Of a DNA stretch of 64,000 bases, positions 13,014-23,256 are shown in pieces. How positions within the stretch are numbered: the stretch's first letter is position 1; the number at the start of each line of letters is the position of its first letter. The notes below the pieces were generated by a model, which did no database searches, was not told where the DNA came from, and saw only the letters and a program-made list of their open reading frames with translations. A program made the translations under genes and the position numbers. The DNA comes from Cocos nucifera (lineage: Eukaryota > Streptophyta > Magnoliopsida > Arecales > Arecaceae), in NCBI GenBank assembly GCA_006176705.1, contig QRFJ01000491.1, forward strand, positions 62,001 to 126,000, read 5' to 3'.

Positions 13014-13392
13014 GACCATCCCCATTTGCAATGATGTCCTTTACTTTTGTGATTATGCTTTTAAGAATGCAGCACTCTTAGGGCAATAACAGGCTCGTTG
13101 TCTTTATAAGAGATGTATCAATAGAGAAATACTTGATAGTGATATAATAGTTGCCCATTCATATAGGAGTGAATTTTTGCCAAACTACAAGCATTGATAC
13201 TTGTATAGAAAGATGTGGAAGATAATATGTACAGACGAAAAGCTTTACTTATCCAATATATTTACTAATATGCAAGAGCTTAACGGTGACAAGCTCGAGC
13301 ATATGATTAGCACATTTGGTGGATTTAATTTAATTATCAATGGAAGCCCATGTACTAATCTTTCATATAGCAACCCCCATAGTCATGATGGA
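13014..13392 (+). pseudogene. Transposase-associated domain, left (plus-strand) copy
   Basis: The plus strand encodes a decayed N-terminal transposase-associated domain: CLYKRCINREI, then a HSY...FLPNYKH core, then an acidic region (about 13080-13200). The CACTA family form is CPCKKC...HL...GF...NY..W. An in-frame TGA replaces the Trp codon (13196). The same DNA is repeated in inverted orientation at 13488-13866, forming a hairpin. It cannot encode a working protein. Confidence 0.6.
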
Positions 13393-13487
13393 CTATAGGG
13401 GTTGCTATAGTTATAGCCTTACTTAGCCTCTAGGGGGTAGCAACCCTATAGAGGGTAAGCATGACTTTAACCATACCAACCCTATCC

Positions 13488-13866
13488 ATCATGACTATAA
13501 TGGTTGCAATCTAAAAGATTATTACACGGACATCCATCAATATCCAGATCAAACACCAAATATATTAATCATCTACTTAAGCCATCACCATTAATCTCTT
13601 GCACATCAACATGGTCTTGGACAAGTAGAACCTTCGAAGCCCTTGCAATTATCTCCCATGTCTCGATCTCCAAACAAGTACCAATGTTTATAGTTTGGTA
13701 TAAATCCACTCCCATATAAATGGATAACTGTTCTATTCTTATCAAATATTTCTTTATTGACATATTTCTTGCAAGGACAATGAGTCCATCCTTGAACTAA
13801 GAGCATAGCATTCCCAAAAGCATAATCACAGAAGTAAGGGACATCATTGTAAATGAGGATGGTTTG
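13488..13866 (-). pseudogene. Transposase-associated domain, right (minus-strand) copy
   Basis: This is the better preserved arm. An open frame on the minus strand from about 13869 to 13606 reads a CPCKKYVNKE zinc-ligand-like motif, then IHLYGSGFIPNYKHWYLFGD. That is close to the family pattern of the domain found upstream of the tnp2 transposase in plant CACTA elements (C-P-C-K-K-C, H-L, G-F, N-Y, W). One expected Cys is Tyr here. No tnp2 transposase core follows, so this is a fragment only. Confidence 0.7.
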
Positions 13867-13867
13867 C

Positions 13868-14895
13868 AATACTGTCTAAACCTTTTCTTGATTCAAGTGC
13901 TCTACATGCCGAGACCGAAGCATGTAGAGCATATCTCAGTCTCATGTTTGCAATGCTATCCAAACCTTTCCTCAGTTCGAGTACTCTACATGCCAAGGTC
14001 GGAGCATGTAAGGCATGTCTTGACCCTATGTTTGCAGCCCGAACCTTTCCTCGAATCGAATGCTCTACATGCTAAGACTGTAGCATGCAAGGCATGTCTT
14101 GGCTCCATGTTTGCAATGCTATCTGAACCTTTTCTTGATTCGAGCGCTCTGTATGTCGAGACCAAAGTGCATAGAGCATGTCTCGGCCTCATGTTTGTAG
14201 TTCGAATCTTTCCTCAGTTCAAGCACTCAATATGCCAAGATCAGAATGCGCAAGATACATCTTAGCCCCATGTTTGCAATGCTACCTGAACCTTCACTTG
14301 GTTCGAGCATAATGCAGGTCGAGATTGATGTGCATAGAGCATGTCTTAACCTCATATTTGTAGCCCAAATCTTTTTTCATTTTGAGCACTTTGAATGTCG
14401 AGAACAGAGTGCATAGGGTATGTCTCGGCACTATATTTGCAGCTCGAACCTTTTCTTAGTTCGAGCACTCTACATGCCAAGACTAAAGCACATAGGGCAC
14501 ATCTCGATCCCATATTTGTAATGTTGCCCAAACCTTTCTTTGATTTGAGCTCTCTACATATTGAGATCGAAGCACACAGGGCATGTTTCGATATGTGTTT
14601 GCAGCCTGAGCCTTTCCTCGATTTGAGTACTCTGCATATCAAGACCGAAATGCATAGGACATGTCTTGGCCCCATATTTGCAATGCTTTCTGAACCTTTT
14701 CTTGATTCGAGTGCTCTACATGTTGAGATCGAAGCACACAAGACACATCTCAACTTCGTATTTGCAGTCTGAATCTTTTCTCAGTTCGAGTACTCTGTAT
14801 GTCAAGACCAAAAAGTATAAGACACACTCAGTCCCGTGTTTGCAATGCTATCCGAACCTTTCCTCGATTCAAGTGCTCTACATATCGAGACCAAA
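13868..14895. repeat. Minisatellite, about 12 copies of a 79/84-bp unit
   Basis: Each unit carries a CTCTACATGCCGAGACC-like block, then CATGT(T)TGCA, then CGAACCTTTCCTCGATTCGAG. Unit starts at 13901, 13985, 14064 and 14148 give spacings of 84, 79 and 84. Long and short units differ by a CAATGCTATC insertion versus CAGCC, so the array looks at least partly dimeric. It gives long but spurious ORFs on both strands because the unit has few stops. Confidence 0.9.
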
Positions 14896-15144
14896 ATTCC
14901 ATATAAATTAATACTTAATTAAATAAGTTTTAATATCTAATTATATTTAATTAATATAATTTAAATTAAAAAATATTTTTTTAGTGATGGTATTAGCTAT
15001 CGCTATTACTCATAATAGAAGAAGGCTACTATACAGAATTGAGGCATGGGCTGGCACGTAGGAATTGAGGTGTGAGGAGGCATAGGTGAGTAGGGACTAA
15101 GGCTTGGAGATGCGGCCACAAATGGGAGCTTGGAGAGATGGAAG
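14896..15144. other. CACTA interior flanking the element B insertion
   Basis: One more subterminal-type motif (TTAGTGATGGTATTAGC near 14982) is followed by G-rich DNA. The G-rich composition resumes on the other side of element B at 25805, as expected if B landed inside one unit. Confidence 0.6.
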
Positions 15145-16466
15145 TGTTAGATATATGTGCCCTAGAAGCCAGAATTGGCTGACACTTGTAATACACTTCT
15201 AGGGGCAAAATTGTAATTTTGACTAAAATCAATAAATGGATTATTTTCTATCACATATGTGTATTTAGTGTCTGTGATACATCCTTTGAGTTAATGGTAA
15301 TGATAATTCATATTTTCAAGAGTTGAAAATTTAAGACATGAATAATCATTATTAACTCATAAATTGCTCCTGACCATAGGATCATCATGAGGATGGTGAT
15401 TGATCTGGAAGGTTGGTGTACAATCGCTTCTCTTTAGTAGATGAGTCTTGAGTCTACGGTGTGGAGACACCGGAGCGAGAGTACAGGTACTCGTTAGAGA
15501 ACGAGGGCACTGAGCGTGACCACCTCGAGTAGTCATTAGGGAGTCTACCTTCTCGTCAATGACTGACTCGATGCTGCAGTAGTGTGTCTGGTTCTTTGAC
15601 CTGAGATGCATCGGCAGTTCACCTTGAGGGTGTTATAGTTTGACTACACCATTACTCGGTCTCCTAGCCATATGGAACCCTGAGGTGTATGTTGGCTATG
15701 ACATGTTCATTGTAGGAACTGGATTGCATCAAGATGGAATCTATCTACCTCGGTGGTAGAGGAGTAGCCCTATGATGATCATGAGAATCAAGTCCAGAAA
15801 TCCATGGCCATGGTAGAGTGAAATAATAGAAAGAGTTTCTATTTAGATTTTCACATTGGACTCGAATCGAATGATTACATCATATGACAGAGACTAGGGT
15901 TTGACGAGTTCACCTTAACCCTAATCTGATCGGGGCTCAAGATAGAAGAACTGAATCACACAGGTAGCTGCACCAAGAGGTTCGCATTCAGCTCTGATGG
16001 GTTGCCACCATATACTGCTAGGTGTCACTGGTGGATTTTGGGAGCAATTAGAATGATTTAGATGATCGATCATTCTAGCTGTTCGAATCAGAAGAGTTCT
16101 GATCCATCGAAAGGAGTTTCGATGATGTCGATGATAGAGATCATGACATATCCCATTACCATACAGAACTGAACCTAACTGGGTCACACAAACAAGGGTT
16201 TGAATCTGGTGATCATCAATTGAACTGATCTAGTTCAATTGATCTGAATGAGATTCAATTAGGTTCAAGGAAATCGTGCTAGCACTCGATTGAACCTAAC
16301 GTTCTTCTTTTGCTATCATAAATAAGTTGTCCTGTCTGAGCCAAAGGAGTTTGTGCTCAAACAGAGGCCTTCATATGGTCTGACAGGAGGTTGTCCAAGT
16401 CAGAAAAGGTTGTCTTATTTGTAAGACACTACCTGCCATTTTTGGTCACCTGCCATTTCTTGTTCT

Positions 16467-16533
16467 TTGACTTTGGTCAAAAGTCTACCTTTGACTGGTC
16501 AAACATTGACCATTGACACTTTGACTTTTGACC
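16467..16533 (+). promoter_or_regulatory. W-box (TTGAC) cluster in the family-2 LTR
   Basis: Eight TTGAC cores lie in 67 bp: forward at 16467, 16491, 16506, 16513, 16521 and 16528, reverse (GTCAA) at 16476 and 16498. TTGAC(C/T) is the core site of plant WRKY factors. The cluster lies about 310 bp upstream of the TATA box and recurs at 51607-51673 and 56721-56787. Confidence 0.65.
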
Positions 16534-16839
16534 ACATGTCATGCACCTATTGGAGAGCTGGTGGGGGCCTGTCCCCCTGCCAGAACCTGGCAAGGAGAAG
16601 GGCGCACGCCACCCTAGGCGTGTGCCCAAGTTGGAGGCGCCTAGGAGTCCTTGTTGGACAAGGACTCCATCTCCTTTTTGGATTCCAATTAGAGTTCTTC
16701 TAAGAACCAACTTTGACTGGTCTTAGGCACCCTCTAAGGAGGAATCCAGGGGTCTCTATTCCCACCAATCAGATTTAGATCTGATTTCACAAAGGGTTGT
16801 GATTGGTTGGGAGGAAGAGGAGTTGGATCACGCTTAGTC

Positions 16840-16847
16840 TATAAATA
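16840..16847 (+). promoter_or_regulatory. TATA box of element B 5' LTR
   Basis: TATAAATA is followed by a C-rich stretch; CCAAT-like motifs lie upstream. The same position is TATAAATA in the solo LTR (51981) and TATATAA in element D (minus strand, 56408-56414). Transcription probably starts about 30 bp downstream. Confidence 0.7.
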
Positions 16848-17426
16848 AGACCCTGCGCCCAACTCAGATTCTAAGAAGCAATTCAATTGAGAAACCCCAT
16901 GCCCCAAGGCTGCCTCTCCCCTCCTTCTCCATGCCATAGTCTCTTCTCCCCTTGCTCTCCACGTCCAAAAGGAGTTTTGGACCTTGGTTGGTGCGATTCA
17001 GATCAAAGAAAGGCGATCAAAAATAAGAAGGCTGCGCTGCTGCAAAGGACGACTGCTCATCTTCAAAAGAGTTTTGAAGATCCTCCAGATCAGATCCAGA
17101 TCTGATTTTTGGAGGTGTGATAGAGAAGAAGAGGATCTCCAGATCCAACCCGAGTGGATACCGGTAGAGGCCAGGCGCTTGCGTGGCTAAGATCCAGAAC
17201 CTTCCGCTGCAAACAGGATCATCAACAGGGTAATAGGATTACCCAGATCAGGTAAATTAAATTTGATTTAATTTATCTTTTAATTTTATTTTATTAAAAT
17301 AATAAGAATCAGATCTGAAACATATCAAGATCTGATTGGGATCAAGAGAAAAATTTTTGAAATATATCTCTTGATCTGATCAGATCTGAACGAACCTGGA
17401 CCGGGAAATCAGGATTTCCCTTCAAC

Positions 17427-17443
17427 TGGTATCAGAGCCATGG
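17427..17443 (+). promoter_or_regulatory. Primer binding site, element B
   Basis: TGGTATCAGAGCCATGG is complementary to the 3' end of initiator Met-tRNA and lies two bases after the LTR. Confidence 0.95.
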
Positions 17444-17996
17444 TTCTAAATTGTTTAGATCTGATTTTAAATTTATTTTAATTAGAAAATAATTGATTTT
17501 AGATGTCACATGAGATGTGATCAGATCTGAAATCAGAAAAAATTAAAATTAAATAATTTGGATCTAAGATTAGAAGATATGCATGACTAGTTCTAGAATA
17601 GAATAGTTCTATAGAATATTCTTGCATATTTTTGATTTAATCCGATTAAATCATATTTTAGATCTTTTTATTTACTATTTTTTGATATTATAAGTGTTAT
17701 AATAACATCTAAAAAATAGCAAATAAAAATTATTTAATTTTTGAATATCATATGAGATATGATTGATGCATGTCTAGACTAGTTGTAGAATAGTTCTACA
17801 TAATTGTCTAGATTAGAATTTATTTTGATTAGATCAATTTAAATCTAATTTTTTAGATTATTATGAGATAATTTAGATCTGAAAATATGCATGATTATGA
17901 TACATGAGATGTATGCAAAATATGCCATGATTAGATCTACTTTATATATGAGATATATGATATAGATCTGATATTGTTTTGTAGTATTGAATGTTC

Positions 17997-18121
17997 CTGA
18001 TTAAGGCGTTCCTCTTGGCCGTCCGGTCATAAGAACGAAGAAGGGTTTAAAGGCCCTCTCTTCCCATTCGATGGGGTGTTCTTATGATGTGTAGGGGTGC
18101 TGCGTGTTCGTCCTTAATCAG
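17997..18121 (+). other. Long stem-loop in the family-2 leader
   Basis: CTGATTAAGG (17997-18006) pairs with CCTTAATCAG (18112-18121), and CATAAGAAC (18028-18036) pairs with GTTCTTATG (18078-18086). Both pairs are kept in element D (63255-63380, minus strand). It could be a packaging, dimerisation or translation signal; function is inference. Confidence 0.55.
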
Positions 18122-18501
18122 AAACCCAAAACTTACTTTCTGCAAAACCCTAGATCCTGAAACCCTAGGATTTATTGTGCATATTTTGTTTATGAACCCT
18201 ACTTAATTAAGAATTAAGTTTATGGAATATTAATTAGGTCTAAAATTGAGAATTTCAGATCTAAGACATATTCATAATACTGGGTTCGGGCTTGGGTAGC
18301 TCAATTAGGTCTAAGCGGTTGATCAAACCGAATCAAGAGTTGGTTAGATGGGATCAACAATGCTTAAATTGACCAGCCTAATAGGATTAAGTCTGGGTCA
18401 AGATCGAGTCACGATCAAGCAAGACCTAATTAGGCTCAGAGGTTAGAGTCTGGATTGTAGGCTAACCCAATTGGTTCTGACTCAACAATTTGGTGTCTAA
18501 G

Positions 18502-19292
18502 GTAAGTTTGGCATAGACGACCGACTGGTTTTTAATTGGAAGCTACTCGACCTGAATGCGTTCTTGTACGAGTTAATGGCATATTCCTTCCACCGGTCTC
18601 ACTTACCTGGCCATATCTGTTGACACAGTTCTGATCTGAGGTGGTCAATAATCCGAGCTAACCCATGCCACTAGGTTAGTCATAATTGTTATGACTAAGC
18701 CAAGTCTAGTTTAATGAGACCTGAATCAATTCTCCCTAAGAAAAGATTAAGTCTGAGGTCTTCCACCATTGTAGATGTGCGGGCCCTTCCCGGGGTTGAT
18801 TGTTCTCGGCTGGATACAGTGGCTCAGTTGCACCGGGAAGATGCAACCATGTCTATTAGGCATTGGATGCTATGGGCTGGAGGATGAGTTGGGCTCAATA
18901 TTTTGGATACGGTGAGAGACTCAATTAGGAACCCAGTCTATGCAAATGGTGGGTCTGACTTAACTAAGGAGTGGATCAATATTCCGGATACGGTGAGATT
19001 CATGAATTAGAGACCAAGTTTGGGTGCACCATGATTAGAGAATCATTGAACAAGAGTTGTTCACTCATTGGCTAACCCATCACCAATAACTGTTAGGTGA
19101 GGTGATGAGTCAAGTTGGTGAGACCGCACCACCCACTAGAAATCATTAATCGTGGAGATTTTCGCATCTCTACAGAGGGAGTGTAGGGATCCGAGAAAAT
19201 AGTGGGAGCTAATTTGTTTAAAAATAAAATCCCTAAACAAATTGGTCAAGTCAAAATTACAGTATCTAACTAGAATCTTTGACTCTCTACAG
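18502..19292 (+). other. Predicted intron in the family-2 leader
   Basis: The donor AAG|GTAAGT, branch-point-like CTAAC (19266-19270) and acceptor CTCTCTACAG lie four bases before the gag ATG. Element D keeps all three, giving 790 nt (62870 to 62081, minus) against 791 here. Family 1 has the donor decayed to AAG|ATAAGT and acceptors decayed to GTGCAA or GTGTAG at the same places. No transcript evidence is available here. Confidence 0.5.
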
Positions 19293-19296
19293 GAAT

Positions 19297-22200
19297 ATGT
19301 CTGCGTCCAAACCCATTGGCACGTATCCTGGACACACATAGACTGACTGGACCCAATTATAAAGATTGGCTCAGGAACTACAAAATTATTTTGGGTTCCG
19401 AGAAGTTAACCCATGTTTTGGACCAGGACCCTCCCACATTACCAGCCCGTCCATCTGTTGAACAGAGAGCGTCTCTGGAAAAATGGATTGACGAAGATAA
19501 TAAGGCCAGATATTACATGTTGGGCTCGATGTCTGATGAGCTCCAGCGCCAACATGAGGATATCGGGACTGCTCGCCAAATGTTGGCTCACCTGCAGGAG
19601 ATGTTTGGTGAACAGAGTCGCGCAGCCAAATATCAAGTCACAAAATGACTTTTTAAGGCTAAGATGCGTGATGGGCAGTCAGTCCAAGATCACTGTCTGA
19701 CAATGATCAAGGACATGGAAGAGCTTGAGAAGCTCGGTGTGAAGTTGGACTTGGACCTGCAGAACGATATCATTCTGCAATCCTTGACTGATGCATATGG
19801 GCAATTCATCATGAATTACCACATGCATAAACTTCAGAATTCCTTGGCCGAGTTAATGAATATGCTGGTTACCGCTGAGCTTTCTATGAAAGGTTCTAAA
19901 GGCTCAGTTCTTGCTATGGAACGGACTTCTTCCAAAAGAAAGTCTTATGGAAAGAAAAAGAAGTCTGTGAAAAAGCAAAAGGTGGAAGGATCAAAGAAGA
20001 AGAAGGCAGAATCGAAGAAAAAGGCCGATGGCAAAGGAAAGTGTTTCCATTGCAACAGCGACGGCCATTGGAAGCGGAACTGCCCTACTTACCTGGCCAC
20101 CCTGAAGAACAAGAAGGAAGGTCCTTCTGGAGGTATGCTCGTTATTGAGTCTAACCTTACGGTTTCTTCTGCATCCAGTTGGGTGCTTGACTCTGGTTCT
20201 AGTGCTCATCTGTGCACTTCTATGCAGGGTCTTGAGGATAGCAGGAGGCTGAGGGATGGAGACATGATCCTACGCATTGGTAATGGAGCAAGAGTTGCTG
20301 CAGTAGCCGTGGGAACATACCCTCTTCGATTACCATCTGGTTTAGACTTAGTTTTGAAAGACTGTTATTTTGTGCCTGCAGCTAGCAGGAATTTGATTTC
20401 TGTTTCATGCTTAGCACAAGAAGGTTATGTGATCACCTTCTTTAAGGACCATTGTAACATTCTTTATGAAAGAAATAAAATTGCAAATGGTTTCCTTATT
20501 AATGGTCTTTATCAGCTACATATTGATGTACCTGTTCTAACTATCGAGCAAAACGTGAATGCCAAACGACCTAGGGATAGTCCAAACGACAGATATCTAT
20601 GGCACCTGAGATTAGGTCATATAGCAGAAGATAGGATCAACAAATTGGAGAAAAATGGGCTATTGAGTCCATTGACTTCCGAGTCATATCCAACTTGTGA
20701 ATCCTGTCTTCAAGGCAAAATGACTAAACTCCCTTTTGTTGGACATGGGGAGAGGGCCACAGATCTCCTTGCCCTAGTACATACTGATGTGTGCGGCCCA
20801 TTTGATGTGCCGGCTAGAGGCAATTTTGTCTACTTCATTACCTTTACCGATGATCTGTCTAGGTATGGGTATGTGTATCTTATGAGACACAAGTCTGAAG
20901 CCTTTGAAAAGTTCAAAGAATTCAGACATGAAGTAGAAAAACAAACAGGAAAACCCATTAAGGTTCTTCGATCAGATCGAGGAGGTGAATACCTTAGCAG
21001 GGAATTCCTAGACTATCTCAAGGATAATGGCATAGTCTCTCAATGGACTCCACCAGGAACACCTCAACTCAACGGGGTTTCAGAATGGAGAAATCGGACT
21101 CTATTAGATATGGTTCGATCCATGATGAGCTTCACAGACCTCCCTGATTTTCTTTGGGGACACTCATTGTTAACTTCAATCTATCTACTGAATAGGGTTC
21201 CCTCTAAAACCGTTCCTACCACACCGTATGAGATATGGCACGGTAAGAAACCAAGTCTGAGTCATCTCAGAATTTGGGGTTGTCCGGCTCATGTCAAAAG
21301 ACAACAAGCGGACAAGTTAGAGTTTAGGTCCTTCAGAGCTCGATTCATAGGATATCCTAAAGAGTCATTAGGATACTATTTCTACATTCCAGAAGACCAC
21401 AATGTGATTGTGAGTCGACATGCCATCTTTCTTGAAAAATAGTTTATTCAAGATAGCGGCATTGGAAAATAGATCAAGCTTGATGAGAAAGTCTCACAAG
21501 CAGAACGAGCTAAGGACCAAGTGGAACCAAATCAGGTTGAGCCAATAAGAACACTACCTCCTCCACCTCGTAGATCGGAAAGAGTTTCCCGTCCCCCTGA
21601 AAGATACTTAGGTATTATTTCAGAGGATGTAGAGGAAATGTTCCTCGTAGGTAATGGTGCTCATGGTGATGATCCCAAAACCTACAACGAGGCGATATCA
21701 GATATCGACTCCGAGAAATGGCTAGAGGCAATGCAGTCAGAAATTGACTCGATGCACTCAAACCAAGTCTGGACCTTGGTAGATCCACCAGAAGGTATAG
21801 TACCTATTGGATGTAAATGGATCTTCAAGAGAAAGATTGGTGCAGATGGGAATGTGGAGACATTCAAGGCTAGATTGGTGGCAAAAGGTTATAGTCAACG
21901 TGAAGGCATAGACTATCAGGATACCTTTTCCCCAGTAGCTATGCTAAAATCCATCCGCACATTGCTTGCTGTTGCAGCCTATTTCGATTATGAAATATGG
22001 CAAATGGACGTGAAAACGGCATTCTTGAATGGATATCTTGAGGAAGATATCTATATGGAACAGCCGCTAGGTTTCACATCCAGTGATACTGATCACAAGG
22101 TTTGCAAGCTGCAAAGGTCCATATATGGACTTAAGCAAGCATCTCGGAGCTGGAACACTCGTTTCAATGATGTGATCAAAAAGTTTGGTTTCATCAAAAA

Positions 22201-23242
22201 TGAAGAGGAACCATGTGTTTTCAAAAGGGTCAGTGGGAGCGCTGTTGTCTTCCTCGTATTGTACGTGGATGACATCCTCCTTATTGGGAATGATATTCCC
22301 ATGTTGACATCAGTCAAGATGTGGTTGTCCAAGGAATTCTCCATGAAAGACCTAGGTGAAGCATCCTTTATTCTAGGAATTAAGGTCTATAGGGATAGAC
22401 CGAATAGGATGCTAGGACTTTCACAGAAGATGTACATAGAGAAAGTACTAAAGAGGTTTAGTATGGAAAACTCTAAGAGGGGATTAATACCCTTCAGACA
22501 TGGTATTCATCTTTCCAAGAAGATGTGCCCCAGCACACCTGAGGAAATAGAACGCATGAGCAAGATCCCTTATGCTTCTGCAATAGGGAGCCTCATGTAT
22601 GCCATGCTATGTACACGACCTGATATAGCCCATGCTGTGAGTGTCACAAGCAGATATCAGTCAAATCCAGGTGAAGAACACTGGACTTCTGTGAAATGTA
22701 TCCTTAAGTACTTGAGAAGAACTAAGGATATGATGCTGGTCTTTGGTAACGGAGAACTCCTGGTCCAGGGATACACAGACTCGGACTTCATGTCCGATAT
22801 AGATGATCGAAAGTCGACATCTGGGAGTCTGTTTGTGTGCAATGGTGGAGCTATCAGCTGGAAGAGTTCCAAGCAAACGGTGATAGCAGATTCCACCATG
22901 GAAGCAGAATATATCGCTGCATCAGAAGCTGCGAAGGAAGCATTCTGGTACAAGAAGTTTGCTGCAGAAATTGGAGTAATGCCATCAGATGCCATTCCTC
23001 TATACTGCGACAACAATGGCGCCATAGCCCTTGCTAAGGAGCCGAGGTCTCACCAGAAATCCAAGCATATTGAGCGGCGATACCACCTCATCCGCGATTA
23101 CCTCGAGAAGGGTTATGTCGAGGTCAAGAGAGTCAACTCCGCAGATAATGTGGCAGACCCACTTACAAAGCCGTTGGGCCAGCAGAAGATCGAAGCCCAC
23201 CTTGAGAAGATGGGACTTAGACTTGTAGCCAATTGGCTTTAG
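19297..23242 (+). pseudogene. gag-pol: gag-pol polyprotein of element B, near-intact but interrupted
   Basis: One frame of about 1,315 codons. Gag: UBN2-type domain, Lys-rich stretch, zinc knuckle CFHCNSDGHWKRNC (20042-20083). Protease: VLDSGSSAHLC near 20185. Integrase: H/H/C/C region about 20600-20725, Asp in HTDVCGP (20785), Asp in SDRGGEY (about 20972), Glu in NGVSE (21084). Reverse transcriptase: from about 21700, SIYGLKQ near 22120, YVDD at 22262-22273. RNase H: STMEAEY near 22895; stop at 23240. Breaks: one extra A near 19308 shifts the first codons; TGA at 19646 (CGA in D); TAG at 21440 and near 21470 (CAG in D). All three stops are C-to-T changes. Otherwise highly similar to element D. 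Confidence 0.95.
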
Positions 23243-23245
23243 GAC

Positions 23246-23256
23246 AAGTGGGAGAT
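23246..23256 (+). promoter_or_regulatory. Polypurine tract of element B
   Basis: AAGTGGGAGAT lies directly before the 3' LTR start and after the pol stop. It is the standard plus-strand DNA primer site. Confidence 0.85.

Larger units (their letters stand above)
13014..13866. repeat. Inverted duplication (hairpin) of the transposase-associated domain
   Basis: The left arm (13014-13392) and right arm (13488-13866) are reverse complements along essentially their whole length, with scattered mismatches and only small length differences. The inner arm ends share CATAGTCATGATGG / CCATCATGACTATAA. The spacer is about 95 bp and holds its own short palindrome around GGGGTTGCTATAG. The outer ends are (G)ACCATCC / GGATGGT. 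Confidence 0.85.
15145..17424 (+). repeat. 5' LTR of element B
   Basis: This LTR is 2280 bp, TGTTAGATATATG...TTCA. It matches 23257-25804, the solo LTR 50284-52568 and, in reverse, 55828-58109. It contains the W-box cluster, CCAAT-like motifs near 16763 and a TATA box at 16840. Confidence 0.95.
17444..19296 (+). other. Long 5' leader of element B
   Basis: This 1.85-kb untranslated leader contains many ATGs, a long stem-loop (17997-18121), a block conserved with family 1 (18490-18615), a predicted intron (18502-19292) and a short duplication around GGATACGGTGAGA (about 18906 and 18987). Element D carries the same leader on the minus strand (62077-63944). Confidence 0.8.

Noticed and set aside
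13868..14895. CRISPR-like array
   Set aside because: Whole units repeat without unique spacers, and the context is a plant transposon.
13864..14911. Frames of up to 133 codons on both strands
   Set aside because: They are translations of the 79/84-bp minisatellite.
15357..15611. Recurring 84-88-codon minus-strand frame in family-2 LTRs (also 23469, 50498, 57643)
   Set aside because: It repeats only because the LTR repeats. It is antisense to the element and I see no domain.
15921..16187. Recurring 88-codon antisense frame in family-2 LTRs (also 51062, 56986)
   Set aside because: Same reason: LTR copies are too similar to show selection.
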